NCBI GenBank assembly: GCA_049516155.1
Contig: JBEKTJ010000051.1
Coordinates: 4,305-68,304, forward strand
Length of the DNA stretch: 64,000 bases
From: Bog-159 sp049516155
Lineage (GTDB): Bacteria; Acidobacteriota; Terriglobia; Bryobacterales; Bryobacteraceae
Reading direction: 5' to 3'
The notes beneath the pieces were generated by a model. It searched no databases. It was not told where the DNA came from and saw only the letters and a program-made list of their open reading frames with translations. A program made the translations under genes and the position numbers. Numbering within the stretch: the stretch's first letter is position 1; each line of letters starts with the position of its first letter. Positions 8,010 to 16,305 of the stretch are shown here, piece by piece.

Positions 8010-9122
8010 CTACTTCAGCTTGCACAGCGGATCGCCCACCACGATATTCTGCCAGCTCAATCCCGGTATAGCAAGATAGTAGCTCTCCGCCAGATTGCGG
8101 CCATGGAAATAAGCCGGGAAAAGCTGGTCGGGGTGCGGCGTGAACTCCAGGAACGGCTCGTAGACGTGGCCCGAACAACCGGTGGCGCCTTCGTGGATGT
8201 AGTCCGCCGTGAGCGTTTGCGGCGAACCGTCGAACCAACCCGTCACCCCTTTCCACGTGCCAATGGTCCAGTCCGCGGGCGGACGCCGGAACGTGCGTCC
8301 GTCGGTCGAAACGTACTCGGTGGCCAGCGCTCCCGGCAGCCATTGAAATCCGAGGTTGCGCTGATGCCGGTTGGGATCGTTGGATCCCCAGCCGGCGTAA
8401 CCGAGTACGTCCTTTTCTCCCGTGAGCACCTTGGCGGACTCGTCCATCACCACACGTTCCTTGGGCAGCGCCAGAGCCGCCATGCGCAACCAGTTGTTGC
8501 CGTCGGAATCGTCGCCGGATTTGAGATCGAACACGAACTTGCCCTCCGGGGCGTTGCGTGCGGCGAGCGAGCGGTCGACAATGCCCTGCACGTCGTCGAA
8601 ATCGTAACCGGCCAGGCGCGTTACCAGGTAGATCGGAAAGCGCCCGTGCGTGAACGGCTGGCCCTGCTGGCGGTAGAACGGATTGGGCGCCAGTCCCGCA
8701 CGCGGGAAACGCTTCCCATGCATTTTGGAATAAAGCAGGGTCAGCTCGGAATCGACCGCGCAGGATTCGGCGGCGAGTCCTTCGCCCGAGCCGCTTACCT
8801 TCAGCGGCACTCCCATGGTGGTCACGATGTAAAGCACCTGCTCGCGCAGGCCGGCCTTGGCCAGACAGCGGGCGATGGGGCGTTCGACCTGTTCCACGTA
8901 GGTGTCCCAATCGATCTCCTCCTTTTCGGACAGGATGTCCAGCTTGCACACGTTCTTCAGCGGGATGCCGCGCTTGGCAATGTAATCGTCGGCGATGCGC
9001 CGCGAGAGAGTGCTGGCGCGGTTCAGCACTAACAGCACGGTGTCGCTCTCTTGCGCCCGTAACGGGCAGCAGCCCGGAGAATAGCTGGCCAGCAACCCGA
9101 GCGCCAATATGAATCGCCGCAT
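8010..9122 (-). CDS. TIGR03790 family secreted protein
   Basis: 370 residues from the ATG at 9122, with an N-terminal signal peptide (MRRFILALGLLASYS). The sequence matches the TIGR03790 family: a start such as VLLVLNRASTLSRRIADDY, a middle with IVTTMGVPLKV, and VLGYAGWGSNDPN plus GATGCSGHVYEPFLEF near the C-terminus. The family is found in Acidobacteriota and Planctomycetes and has no assigned biochemical function. A longer frame continues upstream but overlaps the divergent GH3 gene. Only about 24 bp separate the start codons of the two divergent genes, so the promoter probably lies inside the GH3 coding region. Confidence 0.8.
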   Translation of the reverse strand: MRRFILALGLLASYSPGCCPLRAQESDTVLLVLNRASTLSRRIADDYIAKRGIPLKNVCKLDILSEKEEIDWDTYVEQVERPIARCLAKAGLREQVLYIVTTMGVPLKVSGSGEGLAAESCAVDSELTLLYSKMHGKRFPRAGLAPNPFYRQQGQPFTHGRFPIYLVTRLAGYDFDDVQGIVDRSLAARNAPEGKFVFDLKSGDDSDGNNWLRMAALALPKERVVMDESAKVLTGEKDVLGYAGWGSNDPNRHQRNLGFQWLPGALATEYVSTDGRTFRRPPADWTIGTWKGVTGWFDGSPQTLTADYIHEGATGCSGHVYEPFLEFTPHPDQLFPAYFHGRNLAESYYLAIPGLSWQNIVVGDPLCKLK

Positions 9123-9146
9123 AGTGATATTATGCGCGTGATCGAC

Positions 9147-11249
9147 ATGAAGACCACAACATCCCTCGCGGCGGCCTGCATTGCGCTGCTGCCTGCCAGC
9201 GTTGCGCCACTCAGCGCCCAGAATCAGTATCCATTTCAGAATGCGGATTTGCCGCTGGAACAGCGCGTAGACAATATCTTGTCCCTGATGACGCTGGATG
9301 AGAAGCTCGCCTGCCTGACCACCAGCACCGCCGTGCCGCGCCTGCACATCCCGGATGCGGGCGGCACGGAAGGGCTCCATGGCCTGGTGCGTAAGGGCGA
9401 CTTCAACCAGAAAGCGGTGACTACTACACAGTTTCCGGAAGTGATCGGGATGGCTTCCACCTGGGACCCGGGGCTAGTCCGGCGCGCGGGCGCAGTGCAA
9501 GGATACGAGGCGCGCTACATCTATCAGAACGAAAAGTACAAGAGCGCGGTGCTGGTGGTATGGGGGCCGAATGCGGATCTGGCGCGCGATCCGCGCTGGG
9601 GAAGAAACAACGAGAGCTACGGCGAGGACGCCTTCTTCACGGGGACCATGGCGGTGGCGTTCATCAAGGGCATGCAGGGCGACCACCCCAAGTACTGGCA
9701 GGCCGCCTCGCTGATGAAACACTTCCTGGCCAACAGCAACGAAACCACGCGCGGCAGTTCTTCCTCGGATTTCGACGAGCAGTTGTTGCGCGACTATTAC
9801 TCGGTTCCCTTCCGCATGGGATTCGTGGAGGGGGGCGCTAAGTCGTTCATGGCATCTTACAACGCCTGGAACCAGGTGCCGATGACTGTGAATCCTATCC
9901 TGAAAAGCCTCGCGATAAAGGAGTGGGGCGCGGATGGCATTGTCTCTTCCGACGCGCTGGCCGTTGAGCTAATGGTCAATCCGCGACACTATTACAAGAC
10001 TCAGGAGCAAGCCTTGGCGGAAGCATTGAAAGCCGGCATCGGCCAGGTGCTTGCGTTCCTTTTCAACGTGCCCAAGCTCGCTAAGCAGGCACTGGACGAC
10101 CACTTACTCACCGAGCAGGATATCGACGCCGTACTTAGAGGCAAATTCAGAACTGTCATCCGGCTGGGGCTGCTCGATCCGCCGGCGATGGTGCCTTACG
10201 CGAGCGTGGGCGGCGCAGCCGAAGCGGAGCCGTGGACCACGGAGAAGCACAAGCGCGTGGCGCTGGATATGGCGCGCGAATCGGTGGTTTTGCTGAAGAA
10301 CGCGAATGGTTTTCTGCCGCTGGATAAGAACGCCATCAAATCCATCGCCGTGGTGGGGCCGCGCGCCGGTGAGGTCTCGATCGACCTGTACGGCGGGCGG
10401 CCGCCTTACGCGATTACGCCCGTGCAGGGCATTCGCGAAAAGGTGGGATCCGGCGCGACACTGAATTACGCCGCCGACAACACGGATGGCGCGGCGGTGA
10501 AGGCTGCCCGCGCGTCGGACGTGGCGGTGGTCGTGGTGGGGAATCAGCCCACGTGTGGCGCGACCAACATTATGGCGATTTTCAATATGGACGTTTCGAG
10601 CAAGCCCTGCGCCGATCCGGGCGAGGGCCGCGAGGGGCGCGACCGGGAATCCATCGACCTTTCGCAGGAAGAGTTGATCAAGCAAGTGTACGCGGCCAAC
10701 CCGAAGACGGTGGTGGTGCTGGTGTCGAGCTTTCCGTACGCGATCAACTGGACGCAACAGAACGTCCCGGCCATTCTGCACATTGCACATGCCGCCCAGG
10801 AACAGGGCACGGCCATCGCGGACGTGCTGTTCGGCGACTACAATCCCGCGGGCCGGCTGAATCAGACATGGCCGAAGTCACTCGATCAAGTGCCGCCCAT
10901 GATGGATTACGACATTCGCCACGGGCGCACTTACACGTACTTCAAAGGCGAGCCGCTCTACCCTTTCGGATATGGGTTAAGTTATACGACGTTCGAATAC
11001 TCGCACCTGCGGACGGGCGCGGGGATGGTTGTCGTGGATGTGACTAACACGGGGACACGGCCGGGCGACGAAGTGGTGCAGGTATATGTGCGGCGCGCGG
11101 GGTTGAAGCAATTGCGCGGATTCCAGCGGGTATCGCTGAAGCCGCACCAGAAGGTCGCGGTGAAGATACCGCTGCAGGCCGAGGTGGGAACGCAGATAGT
11201 GGTGGGAAGCTCGTCGGCGGACGAACGCCTGCGCATGGCGGTCAAATAG
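9147..11249 (+). CDS. Glycoside hydrolase family 3 beta-glycosidase (secreted)
   Basis: 700 residues with a signal peptide (MKTTTSLAAACIALLPAS, cleavage likely near LSA-QN). The GH3 N-terminal domain is clear: DPRWGRNNESYGED, the KHF motif (LMKHFLANSNETTRG) and the nucleophile Asp near residue 268 in GIVSSDAL. The C-terminal GH3 domain (VVLLKNANGFLPL; GRLNQTWPKS) and a fibronectin-III-like tail (LSYTTFEYS; GDEVVQVYV) follow. It should hydrolyse beta-linked oligosaccharides (glucosides or xylosides; the specificity cannot be fixed) in the periplasm. An ATG at 9132 in frame is an alternative start; no ribosome site is visible before either. Confidence 0.93.
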   Translation: MKTTTSLAAACIALLPASVAPLSAQNQYPFQNADLPLEQRVDNILSLMTLDEKLACLTTSTAVPRLHIPDAGGTEGLHGLVRKGDFNQKAVTTTQFPEVIGMASTWDPGLVRRAGAVQGYEARYIYQNEKYKSAVLVVWGPNADLARDPRWGRNNESYGEDAFFTGTMAVAFIKGMQGDHPKYWQAASLMKHFLANSNETTRGSSSSDFDEQLLRDYYSVPFRMGFVEGGAKSFMASYNAWNQVPMTVNPILKSLAIKEWGADGIVSSDALAVELMVNPRHYYKTQEQALAEALKAGIGQVLAFLFNVPKLAKQALDDHLLTEQDIDAVLRGKFRTVIRLGLLDPPAMVPYASVGGAAEAEPWTTEKHKRVALDMARESVVLLKNANGFLPLDKNAIKSIAVVGPRAGEVSIDLYGGRPPYAITPVQGIREKVGSGATLNYAADNTDGAAVKAARASDVAVVVVGNQPTCGATNIMAIFNMDVSSKPCADPGEGREGRDRESIDLSQEELIKQVYAANPKTVVVLVSSFPYAINWTQQNVPAILHIAHAAQEQGTAIADVLFGDYNPAGRLNQTWPKSLDQVPPMMDYDIRHGRTYTYFKGEPLYPFGYGLSYTTFEYSHLRTGAGMVVVDVTNTGTRPGDEVVQVYVRRAGLKQLRGFQRVSLKPHQKVAVKIPLQAEVGTQIVVGSSSADERLRMAVK

Positions 11250-11294
11250 CGATCCCGCAGCCGCTGCTTTGCGCAACGTACATGTGGCGGCGCT

Positions 11295-11324
11295 CGATAA
11301 GGGCTTCGCCCGCTCTTCGTATCG
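11295..11324. terminator. Weak hairpin between convergent GH3 and VTT genes
   Basis: CGATA (11295-11299) and TATCG (11320-11324) enclose an inner GGGC-TTC-GCCC hairpin (11301-11311). It lies in the 100-bp gap between two convergent genes, where a shared terminator is expected, but there is no U-tract. Confidence 0.35.
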
Positions 11325-11350
11325 GCCAAACAATCGTCTTACCATTGCGT

Positions 11351-11947
11351 TCATCTGGAACGGCGGATCCATCCATAAACCGATAACGCGCTACCCACCA
11401 CGCAAACCACGATCAGCGCAACGAGGACTCCTTGCACGATGGGAGTTTTCGACCATGTCAAGATGCTCCTCCCGAATCGCAGCGCCAGCAGTCCGATAAG
11501 CGTGAACCGGACCATTCGGGAAGCGCTCACTACCGCCAACAGCCGCATGCGTGGGTATTGCAGCGCGGCGGCCGCCATCACGAATGCGGTGAATGGGAAC
11601 GGCGGTGGAACCAGCGATGCGACGCCCAGGGCCACGCCGGCGTTGTTTTTCATCTTGCTCTGCACGCGTTTCAACCTGCGCGCCGACAGGTGCTTTTCCA
11701 GACCTTGCGCGCCGAGCGGGCGCAACGTCACATCGATCAGCAGGCACCCCAGCACGGAACCTACGGTGGACATGGCGGCATAATAAAGCATACTCGCCAT
11801 CTTGGGATGCTGAGTGGTAAGCGCCACCACCAGTAAGTCGTTACCCCACGGTGCGAATAGGAACGAGGAGTCCAGGATACCCAGCACCAATAGACCCACT
11901 CCGCCGAATTTCAGTACGAAAGCGAACAGTGCCGCGAAGAAGCGCAT
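11351..11947 (-). CDS. VTT/DedA-like (SNARE-associated) integral membrane protein
   Basis: 198 residues, with hydrophobic segments through most of its length. The N-terminal part (GVGLLVLGILDSSFLF) and the middle LVPPPFPFTAFVMAAAALQY match the VTT (DedA/YqaA) fold with re-entrant loops. Members act as undecaprenyl-phosphate or phospholipid flippases or transporters; this one resembles the YqaA-like branch. It follows the LytTR regulator on the same strand after a 148-bp gap in which I see no other feature, so it may have its own promoter. Confidence 0.75.
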   Translation of the reverse strand: MRFFAALFAFVLKFGGVGLLVLGILDSSFLFAPWGNDLLVVALTTQHPKMASMLYYAAMSTVGSVLGCLLIDVTLRPLGAQGLEKHLSARRLKRVQSKMKNNAGVALGVASLVPPPFPFTAFVMAAAALQYPRMRLLAVVSASRMVRFTLIGLLALRFGRSILTWSKTPIVQGVLVALIVVCVVGSALSVYGWIRRSR

Positions 11948-12095
11948 GTTGCGTTATACCCCGCAATCCGTGTGCCGCTCCTTCGATGTATGCCCGGAAC
12001 CTTCCGGACGCCGAACAGCCAATCCCGCTGAATTTGTGGCGTTAGGTGCCGAAGGCGCGGTGCGCTTGCAGGACACCGGTCGAAGGCCGTGCTAC

Positions 12096-12860
12096 CTACC
12101 AATTTACGAGCCGCCGAATTCCCCTAGCCTGCCTCTTACTGGCAATGAACTCCTGTTCGTTACTCAGCGTGATGAGCCAGCGCTGGCTGCTCAAAGCACT
12201 CATCTTGCGCACATGATCGACATTCACCAACGCGCTGCGGTGGATGCGCTGAAAACTGGTGCTGCGCAGCCGCTCTTCCAGCACCTTGAGCGTCTGGGTG
12301 GCCTGGTAGCGCTTGCGCGCAGTGGTGATCCAGACAATGTCGCCCTCGGCATGGAATGCGAAAATCTCGCGGGCGTCCAGCAGAAAATATTCGGCGCCGG
12401 CTTTGCCCACGATCTTCTTTAGGCGCTGTCCCGGAAGCTGCGGCTCCGCAATCTCCTGCAGGCGCGCCAGCCTCTCCACGGCCTCATGGCCCGTGATGCG
12501 CCGCGCCTTCTCAATGGCATCGGCCAGGCGGTCCTGCCCCACGGGCTTCAGCAGGTAATCGATGGCGCCGGCCTCGAAGGCCTCCAGCGCGTACTTGTCG
12601 TATGCCGTGACGATGACGATTACCGGCATATGCGTGGAGTGGCGGATCTTGCGGATCACCTCGAAGCCGCCCATTTCCGGCATCTGGAGGTCCAGCAAGA
12701 CAAGGTCCGGATGCTGGCCGGCGATCTGCTCTAGAGCTGCCGCCCCGTTGTCCGCCTCGCCCACCACGTCGACGCCGCCTATGACTTCAAGATCCTCGCG
12801 CAGGACTCTGCGCGCGACCGGCTCGTCGTCCACGATCAGCGTCTTCAGTCCCATGCTCAT
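12096..12860 (-). CDS. LytTR-family response regulator
   Basis: 254 residues. An N-terminal receiver domain has the acidic pair DDE (11-13), phosphoacceptor Asp57 in VLLDLQMPEM and the conserved Lys of LLKPV. The C-terminal domain is a LytTR DNA-binding domain (FHAEGDIVWITT; LEERLRSTSFQRIHRSALVN). The ATG at 12860 overlaps the TGA of the upstream kinase gene, so the pair is co-translated. It should control promoters with imperfect direct repeats typical of LytTR proteins. Confidence 0.93.
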   Translation of the reverse strand: MSMGLKTLIVDDEPVARRVLREDLEVIGGVDVVGEADNGAAALEQIAGQHPDLVLLDLQMPEMGGFEVIRKIRHSTHMPVIVIVTAYDKYALEAFEAGAIDYLLKPVGQDRLADAIEKARRITGHEAVERLARLQEIAEPQLPGQRLKKIVGKAGAEYFLLDAREIFAFHAEGDIVWITTARKRYQATQTLKVLEERLRSTSFQRIHRSALVNVDHVRKMSALSSQRWLITLSNEQEFIASKRQARGIRRLVNW

Positions 12861-14758
12861 GAAAGCGCAGAAGAAACCGGCGTCCCCAATAGTGGGGACT
12901 CGGCATGCCGGAGTGCGTGCGCCACGGGACTGGCCGGGAGGGTGAAGGCGACCGTGGTGACACCCTCGGCCGCTCGGATATCGAAGCGGGCCGCGGCGCC
13001 ATAACACAGTTCCAGCCTGCGGCGGACGTTGGTCAGGCCAATGCCGGATTGTGTGGGCAGGCCGGGAATCCTGTCCAACATGCCGGAGTTTGAGACTTCC
13101 ACGGAGACGGCCCGATCGCTCGCCCGTATCTTAAGATGGACGAAACCGGATCCCTGCCGCGAGGCCACGCCGTGCTTCACCGCGTTTTCCACCAGCGGCT
13201 GAATGGAAAGCAGCGGGATGGCCACACGCAGAGCGGATTCGTCGACATCCACCTCCGTGCGAAGCTTGGCGCCGAGACGCAGTTCCTCGATTTCCAGATA
13301 GGCACGCACGATGCGCAACTCCTCTTCGACCGCCACCAGGGCGCGTTCGGAGCGCAACAGATAGCGATACACGTCGGCCAGATTCAACACCAGCCTACGG
13401 GCGTCCACATTGCCGCGATCGATGGTGCCGTAAAGTGTGTTCAGCGAATTGAAAAGAAAGTGCGGGTTGATCTGCGCCTGCAGAGCCTTCAACTCCGCCT
13501 GCGAGACCAGGTTCTGCATTTGGACGCTGCGGAGCTGCTCGACATGTTCGGCGACGGCCGCTCCCAGGCGCGCCAGCACGGTGAGGTCTTCGCTCAGATA
13601 GCGGCGGCCACCGTTGCGCGGGCCGAGCAGCAGGTAGGCGGCGTCGCCGCGCGCGAAGCGCATAGGCAGCACAGCTTGGACCCACGATGGCACGGCGAAG
13701 TGCGCCGAATCGAGCACCGCCACGGGCGCCAGAGGAGGCCGCCCGTCCGCTGGGTTCTGCTCTGTCAGATCGTAGCGCGCGGCATGCAGGAAACGGGCGA
13801 TGGCTTCGGCGGCCAGACGCAGGTAATCCGCTTCCGTGCCGGCGGCCAGCGACAGGTCCTGCAACTCGCGCAACGGCTCATCCACGTTGGAACGCAGGAA
13901 AATGGCGCTCGTCAGCAAGCGTTGGATGCGATTATGCACCCAGACAAAGAGAGTCAACAGAAGGCCGGCGGACACGAAGATCACTCCGGCGTCGAACGGG
14001 TGTTGCAGATGGCCGGCGAGAATTCGCGACTGCAGGATGCGAATGGTCGCCAGCAGCGCGGCGGCCGCCAGCGCGGCGTTCACGATGAAGCGCAGAAACG
14101 CATCCATGAGCAGGAAGCGGTAATCCTGCAGCAATACCAGCAGAGCCAGCGGCAGGCCGGCATGATGCAGGGCGGCCTCCTTGGACCAGGCCAGTTGCGT
14201 GTGCGGGGCGCCGAAGTGCGCGAAAGAAATCGCAAATAGAAACAGACCCATGGAGCCGGCCAGCCGCGATCCGGCCGCGCGGTTCTCCTGGCGCCATTCG
14301 AGGATCACGGAGAGGATCGTGAGCGAGGCGAACCCGAGGGTCACCACCAATAGCGCGGCGTAATGCAAGCCGGACATGTGGCTGAGCCAGTCCGCTAAGT
14401 GGAGCGCTACGGCCACGCCGCTGAGCACGTAACCGGCGATCCACACGGCGCGGCGCCGCGATCGCAGCGAAATATGCAGCAGCACCGCCGGCAGCAGACT
14501 CAAGACGGAGAAACTGAGGGCCACGATGCCGCCGGCGATCTGGCCGCCGCGGGGACCGGCCGCCAACGCGACCAGGGAGCCGAGATTCCAGAGCATCGCC
14601 AACGCCGCGGCCACGGCCGGCAGGGTGCTGCGCTCCTCGCCCGCGCTCCGCCGGTTCACCAGGAAAAAATAGAGCAGCATCCCAAAGATCACCGCGCCGG
14701 CGCAGTGGCCGATGGTGTTTACCAAAACCGGCTCGTGGATGCTTAGCCAATCGGGCAT
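12857..14758 (-). CDS. LytS/YehU-type sensor histidine kinase
   Basis: 633 residues. About eight hydrophobic segments make up the first 290 residues (a 7TM-like sensor region), then a GAF-like segment, then the His_kinase domain with the phosphoacceptor in QINPHFLFNSLN and an ATPase motif (PLLSIQPLVENAVKHG; SGIGLTNVRRRL). It phosphorylates the LytTR regulator encoded immediately downstream with a four-base overlap. The sensed signal is unknown. Confidence 0.92.
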   Translation of the reverse strand: MPDWLSIHEPVLVNTIGHCAGAVIFGMLLYFFLVNRRSAGEERSTLPAVAAALAMLWNLGSLVALAAGPRGGQIAGGIVALSFSVLSLLPAVLLHISLRSRRRAVWIAGYVLSGVAVALHLADWLSHMSGLHYAALLVVTLGFASLTILSVILEWRQENRAAGSRLAGSMGLFLFAISFAHFGAPHTQLAWSKEAALHHAGLPLALLVLLQDYRFLLMDAFLRFIVNAALAAAALLATIRILQSRILAGHLQHPFDAGVIFVSAGLLLTLFVWVHNRIQRLLTSAIFLRSNVDEPLRELQDLSLAAGTEADYLRLAAEAIARFLHAARYDLTEQNPADGRPPLAPVAVLDSAHFAVPSWVQAVLPMRFARGDAAYLLLGPRNGGRRYLSEDLTVLARLGAAVAEHVEQLRSVQMQNLVSQAELKALQAQINPHFLFNSLNTLYGTIDRGNVDARRLVLNLADVYRYLLRSERALVAVEEELRIVRAYLEIEELRLGAKLRTEVDVDESALRVAIPLLSIQPLVENAVKHGVASRQGSGFVHLKIRASDRAVSVEVSNSGMLDRIPGLPTQSGIGLTNVRRRLELCYGAAARFDIRAAEGVTTVAFTLPASPVAHALRHAESPLLGTPVSSALS

Positions 14759-14788
14759 GGGCGCTGTCAGCTTTCAGCTTACTGCACA

Positions 14789-14806
14789 GTGACCGCGCCC
14801 GGTCAC
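14789..14806. promoter_or_regulatory. Inverted repeat upstream of the LytS/LytTR operon
   Basis: GTGACCG (14789-14795) and CGGTCAC (14800-14806), a perfect 7-bp repeat with a 4-bp centre, 31 bp before the kinase start codon in the 172-bp divergent region. It is a possible operator or autoregulation site; nothing else was recognised there. Confidence 0.35.
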
Positions 14807-14930
14807 ATGACCACTGGGTGCCGCCCTCCGCAGGTCCCCCCCGGTGACAAGGAGTTTACCTTCGTCCGTTCCTAATGCGTACGGCTTTGGACCTCAAGGT
14901 GCAACTATCCTGGCTGGAAAGAGGCGAAAA

Positions 14931-15011
14931 ATGTCGGCCTTATTGGTTGTTCTTCTGGTGTTATTTCTACTCGGCGGCGGCGGGTGGGGATATTCACGGT
15001 ACCGCCGGTAG
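14931..15011 (+). CDS. 26-aa single-pass membrane microprotein
   Basis: An ATG at 14931 preceded by a GAGGCGAAAA ribosome site opens a 27-codon frame ending at TAG 15009-15011. The product is a hydrophobic helix (LLVVLLVLFLLGGGGWGY) with a basic tail SRYRR, resembling the N-terminal part of DUF3309-type hydrophobic peptides. It is too short for most gene finders. Evidence is the ribosome site, the coherent membrane-helix composition and the empty space around it; expression is unproven. Confidence 0.5.
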   Translation: MSALLVVLLVLFLLGGGGWGYSRYRR

Positions 15012-15109
15012 TGCCGGATGTCTGATTAGGCGAGAGGCTAATTGCCGTTCGCCCCGCGGCTCACCGAGTTGACAAAAACAAGCAGTGGTTCGAAATGTGA
15101 AGGCAGATC

Positions 15110-15685
15110 ATGGATATCGGAACACTAAGTACATCGGAAATAGTATTGATCGTCGCTCTCGTGGTGGTCGTCGCGGCAGTCGTCGCCGCATTTCTGTGGC
15201 AACGAAAGCGCCGCACCGAAAGGCTGCGCACTCAATTCGGCGGTCCTGAATACGCTCGCGCCGTGGCGCAAGGCGGCAACCGTAGGAAGGCTGAAACCGG
15301 GCTTGAGGCGCGCGCTCAACGCGTCCAGGCGTTTCACGTCCGTCCGCTAGCGGCAGGCGATCGCGCGCGCTTCTTAGAGTCCTGGCGCGGACTCCAGGCG
15401 CGTTTTGTGGACGGCCCCGCCGGTGCGGTAAGTGAAGCGGATCTCCTGCTGCGCGACCTGATGTCCACGCGGGGCTATCCGGTAGCCGACTTTGAGCAGC
15501 GGGCCGCGGACATTTCAGTGGATCATCCACTGGTTCTCGAAAACTACCGGGCGGCCCACGAAATCGCGCTTCGCCAGACGGGCGGCAAGGCCACAACGGA
15601 AGAGTTGCGCCAGGCAATGGTTCACTACCGGACGCTTTTCGAGGAACTGGTCAGCGAACCTGTCCTGAGCCATGCGACCGCGTGA
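15110..15685 (+). CDS. Conserved membrane-anchored hypothetical protein, 191 aa
   Basis: A single N-terminal membrane helix (about residues 10-30, IVLIVALVVVVAAVVAAF) followed by a basic stretch KRRTERLR and a cytoplasmic, alpha-helical domain of about 150 residues. I recognise the general pattern of a conserved hypothetical family (FGGPEYARAV; RARFLESWRGLQARFVD; LLLRDLMSTRGYPV) seen in Acidobacteriota and Proteobacteria, but no function. It precedes a BON lipoprotein on the same strand, suggesting an envelope-stress role. Confidence 0.7.
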   Translation: MDIGTLSTSEIVLIVALVVVVAAVVAAFLWQRKRRTERLRTQFGGPEYARAVAQGGNRRKAETGLEARAQRVQAFHVRPLAAGDRARFLESWRGLQARFVDGPAGAVSEADLLLRDLMSTRGYPVADFEQRAADISVDHPLVLENYRAAHEIALRQTGGKATTEELRQAMVHYRTLFEELVSEPVLSHATA

Positions 15686-15739
15686 TCGCGGCGTTCCGCC
15701 TCTGACTAAACAGGCCGGATGTTCGAGGGGAGAAGAGAT

Positions 15740-16285
15740 ATGAAATCGTTCAAGACGCAGTTGACTTTGTGCACGATGTTTGCCATCGGAATGCTGGTCG
15801 GCTGTTCGGCCACCCCGAAATCTCCCGACGTTGGCGCGGGCGTTCGCAAGGCGCTGGATCAGGCAGGCTTAAAGAGTGTCTCAGTAAGTCAGGATCGGGA
15901 CAAGGGAGTCGTGACCCTTAACGGACACGTGCCATCCGAAACCGACAAGGCGCAAGCCGATTCCATCGCCAAATCGATTGCCGGCGGGCAAGTTGTGTCT
16001 AACCAGATTGCGGTGATGCCGCCGGGCGCCGAACGGGACGCCAGAACGATGAACTCGGATCTGGATAAGGGCATCGCGAACAATCTGGATGCCGCTCTCA
16101 TCCAGAATACGCTTCATCAGTTCGTAAAATACGATGTCAAGAACGGGGTCGTGACACTGACTGGCAACGTGGACTCATCGACCACGGGTACGCGCGCCGC
16201 GTCTATCGCGTCTTCGATCCCGAACGTTCTTCAGGTTGTGAATGAGTTGCAGGTGAAGGAACAGAAGGCCACATCGTCGCAGTGA
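15740..16285 (+). CDS. BON-domain lipoprotein (OsmY-like)
   Basis: 181 residues from the ATG at 15740 (ribosome site AGAAGAG just upstream). The signal peptide ends in the lipobox LVGC, so the mature protein is a lipoprotein. Two BON domains follow (VRKALDQAGLKSVSVSQD...VVTLNGHVPSETDKAQAD and IQNTLHQFVKYDVKNG...VTLTGNVDSS). BON proteins such as OsmY act in the periplasm or outer membrane during osmotic or envelope stress, probably by binding phospholipid. Confidence 0.88.
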   Translation: MKSFKTQLTLCTMFAIGMLVGCSATPKSPDVGAGVRKALDQAGLKSVSVSQDRDKGVVTLNGHVPSETDKAQADSIAKSIAGGQVVSNQIAVMPPGAERDARTMNSDLDKGIANNLDAALIQNTLHQFVKYDVKNGVVTLTGNVDSSTTGTRAASIASSIPNVLQVVNELQVKEQKATSSQ

Positions 16286-16305
16286 CGGTCAGTATCCTAA
16301 CCAGC

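Noticed and set aside
13136..14239. Long plus-strand frame (367 codons) opposite the LytS-type kinase
   Set aside because: It is antisense to a kinase with clear motifs and has the low-complexity Arg/Gln/His composition of a shadow frame.
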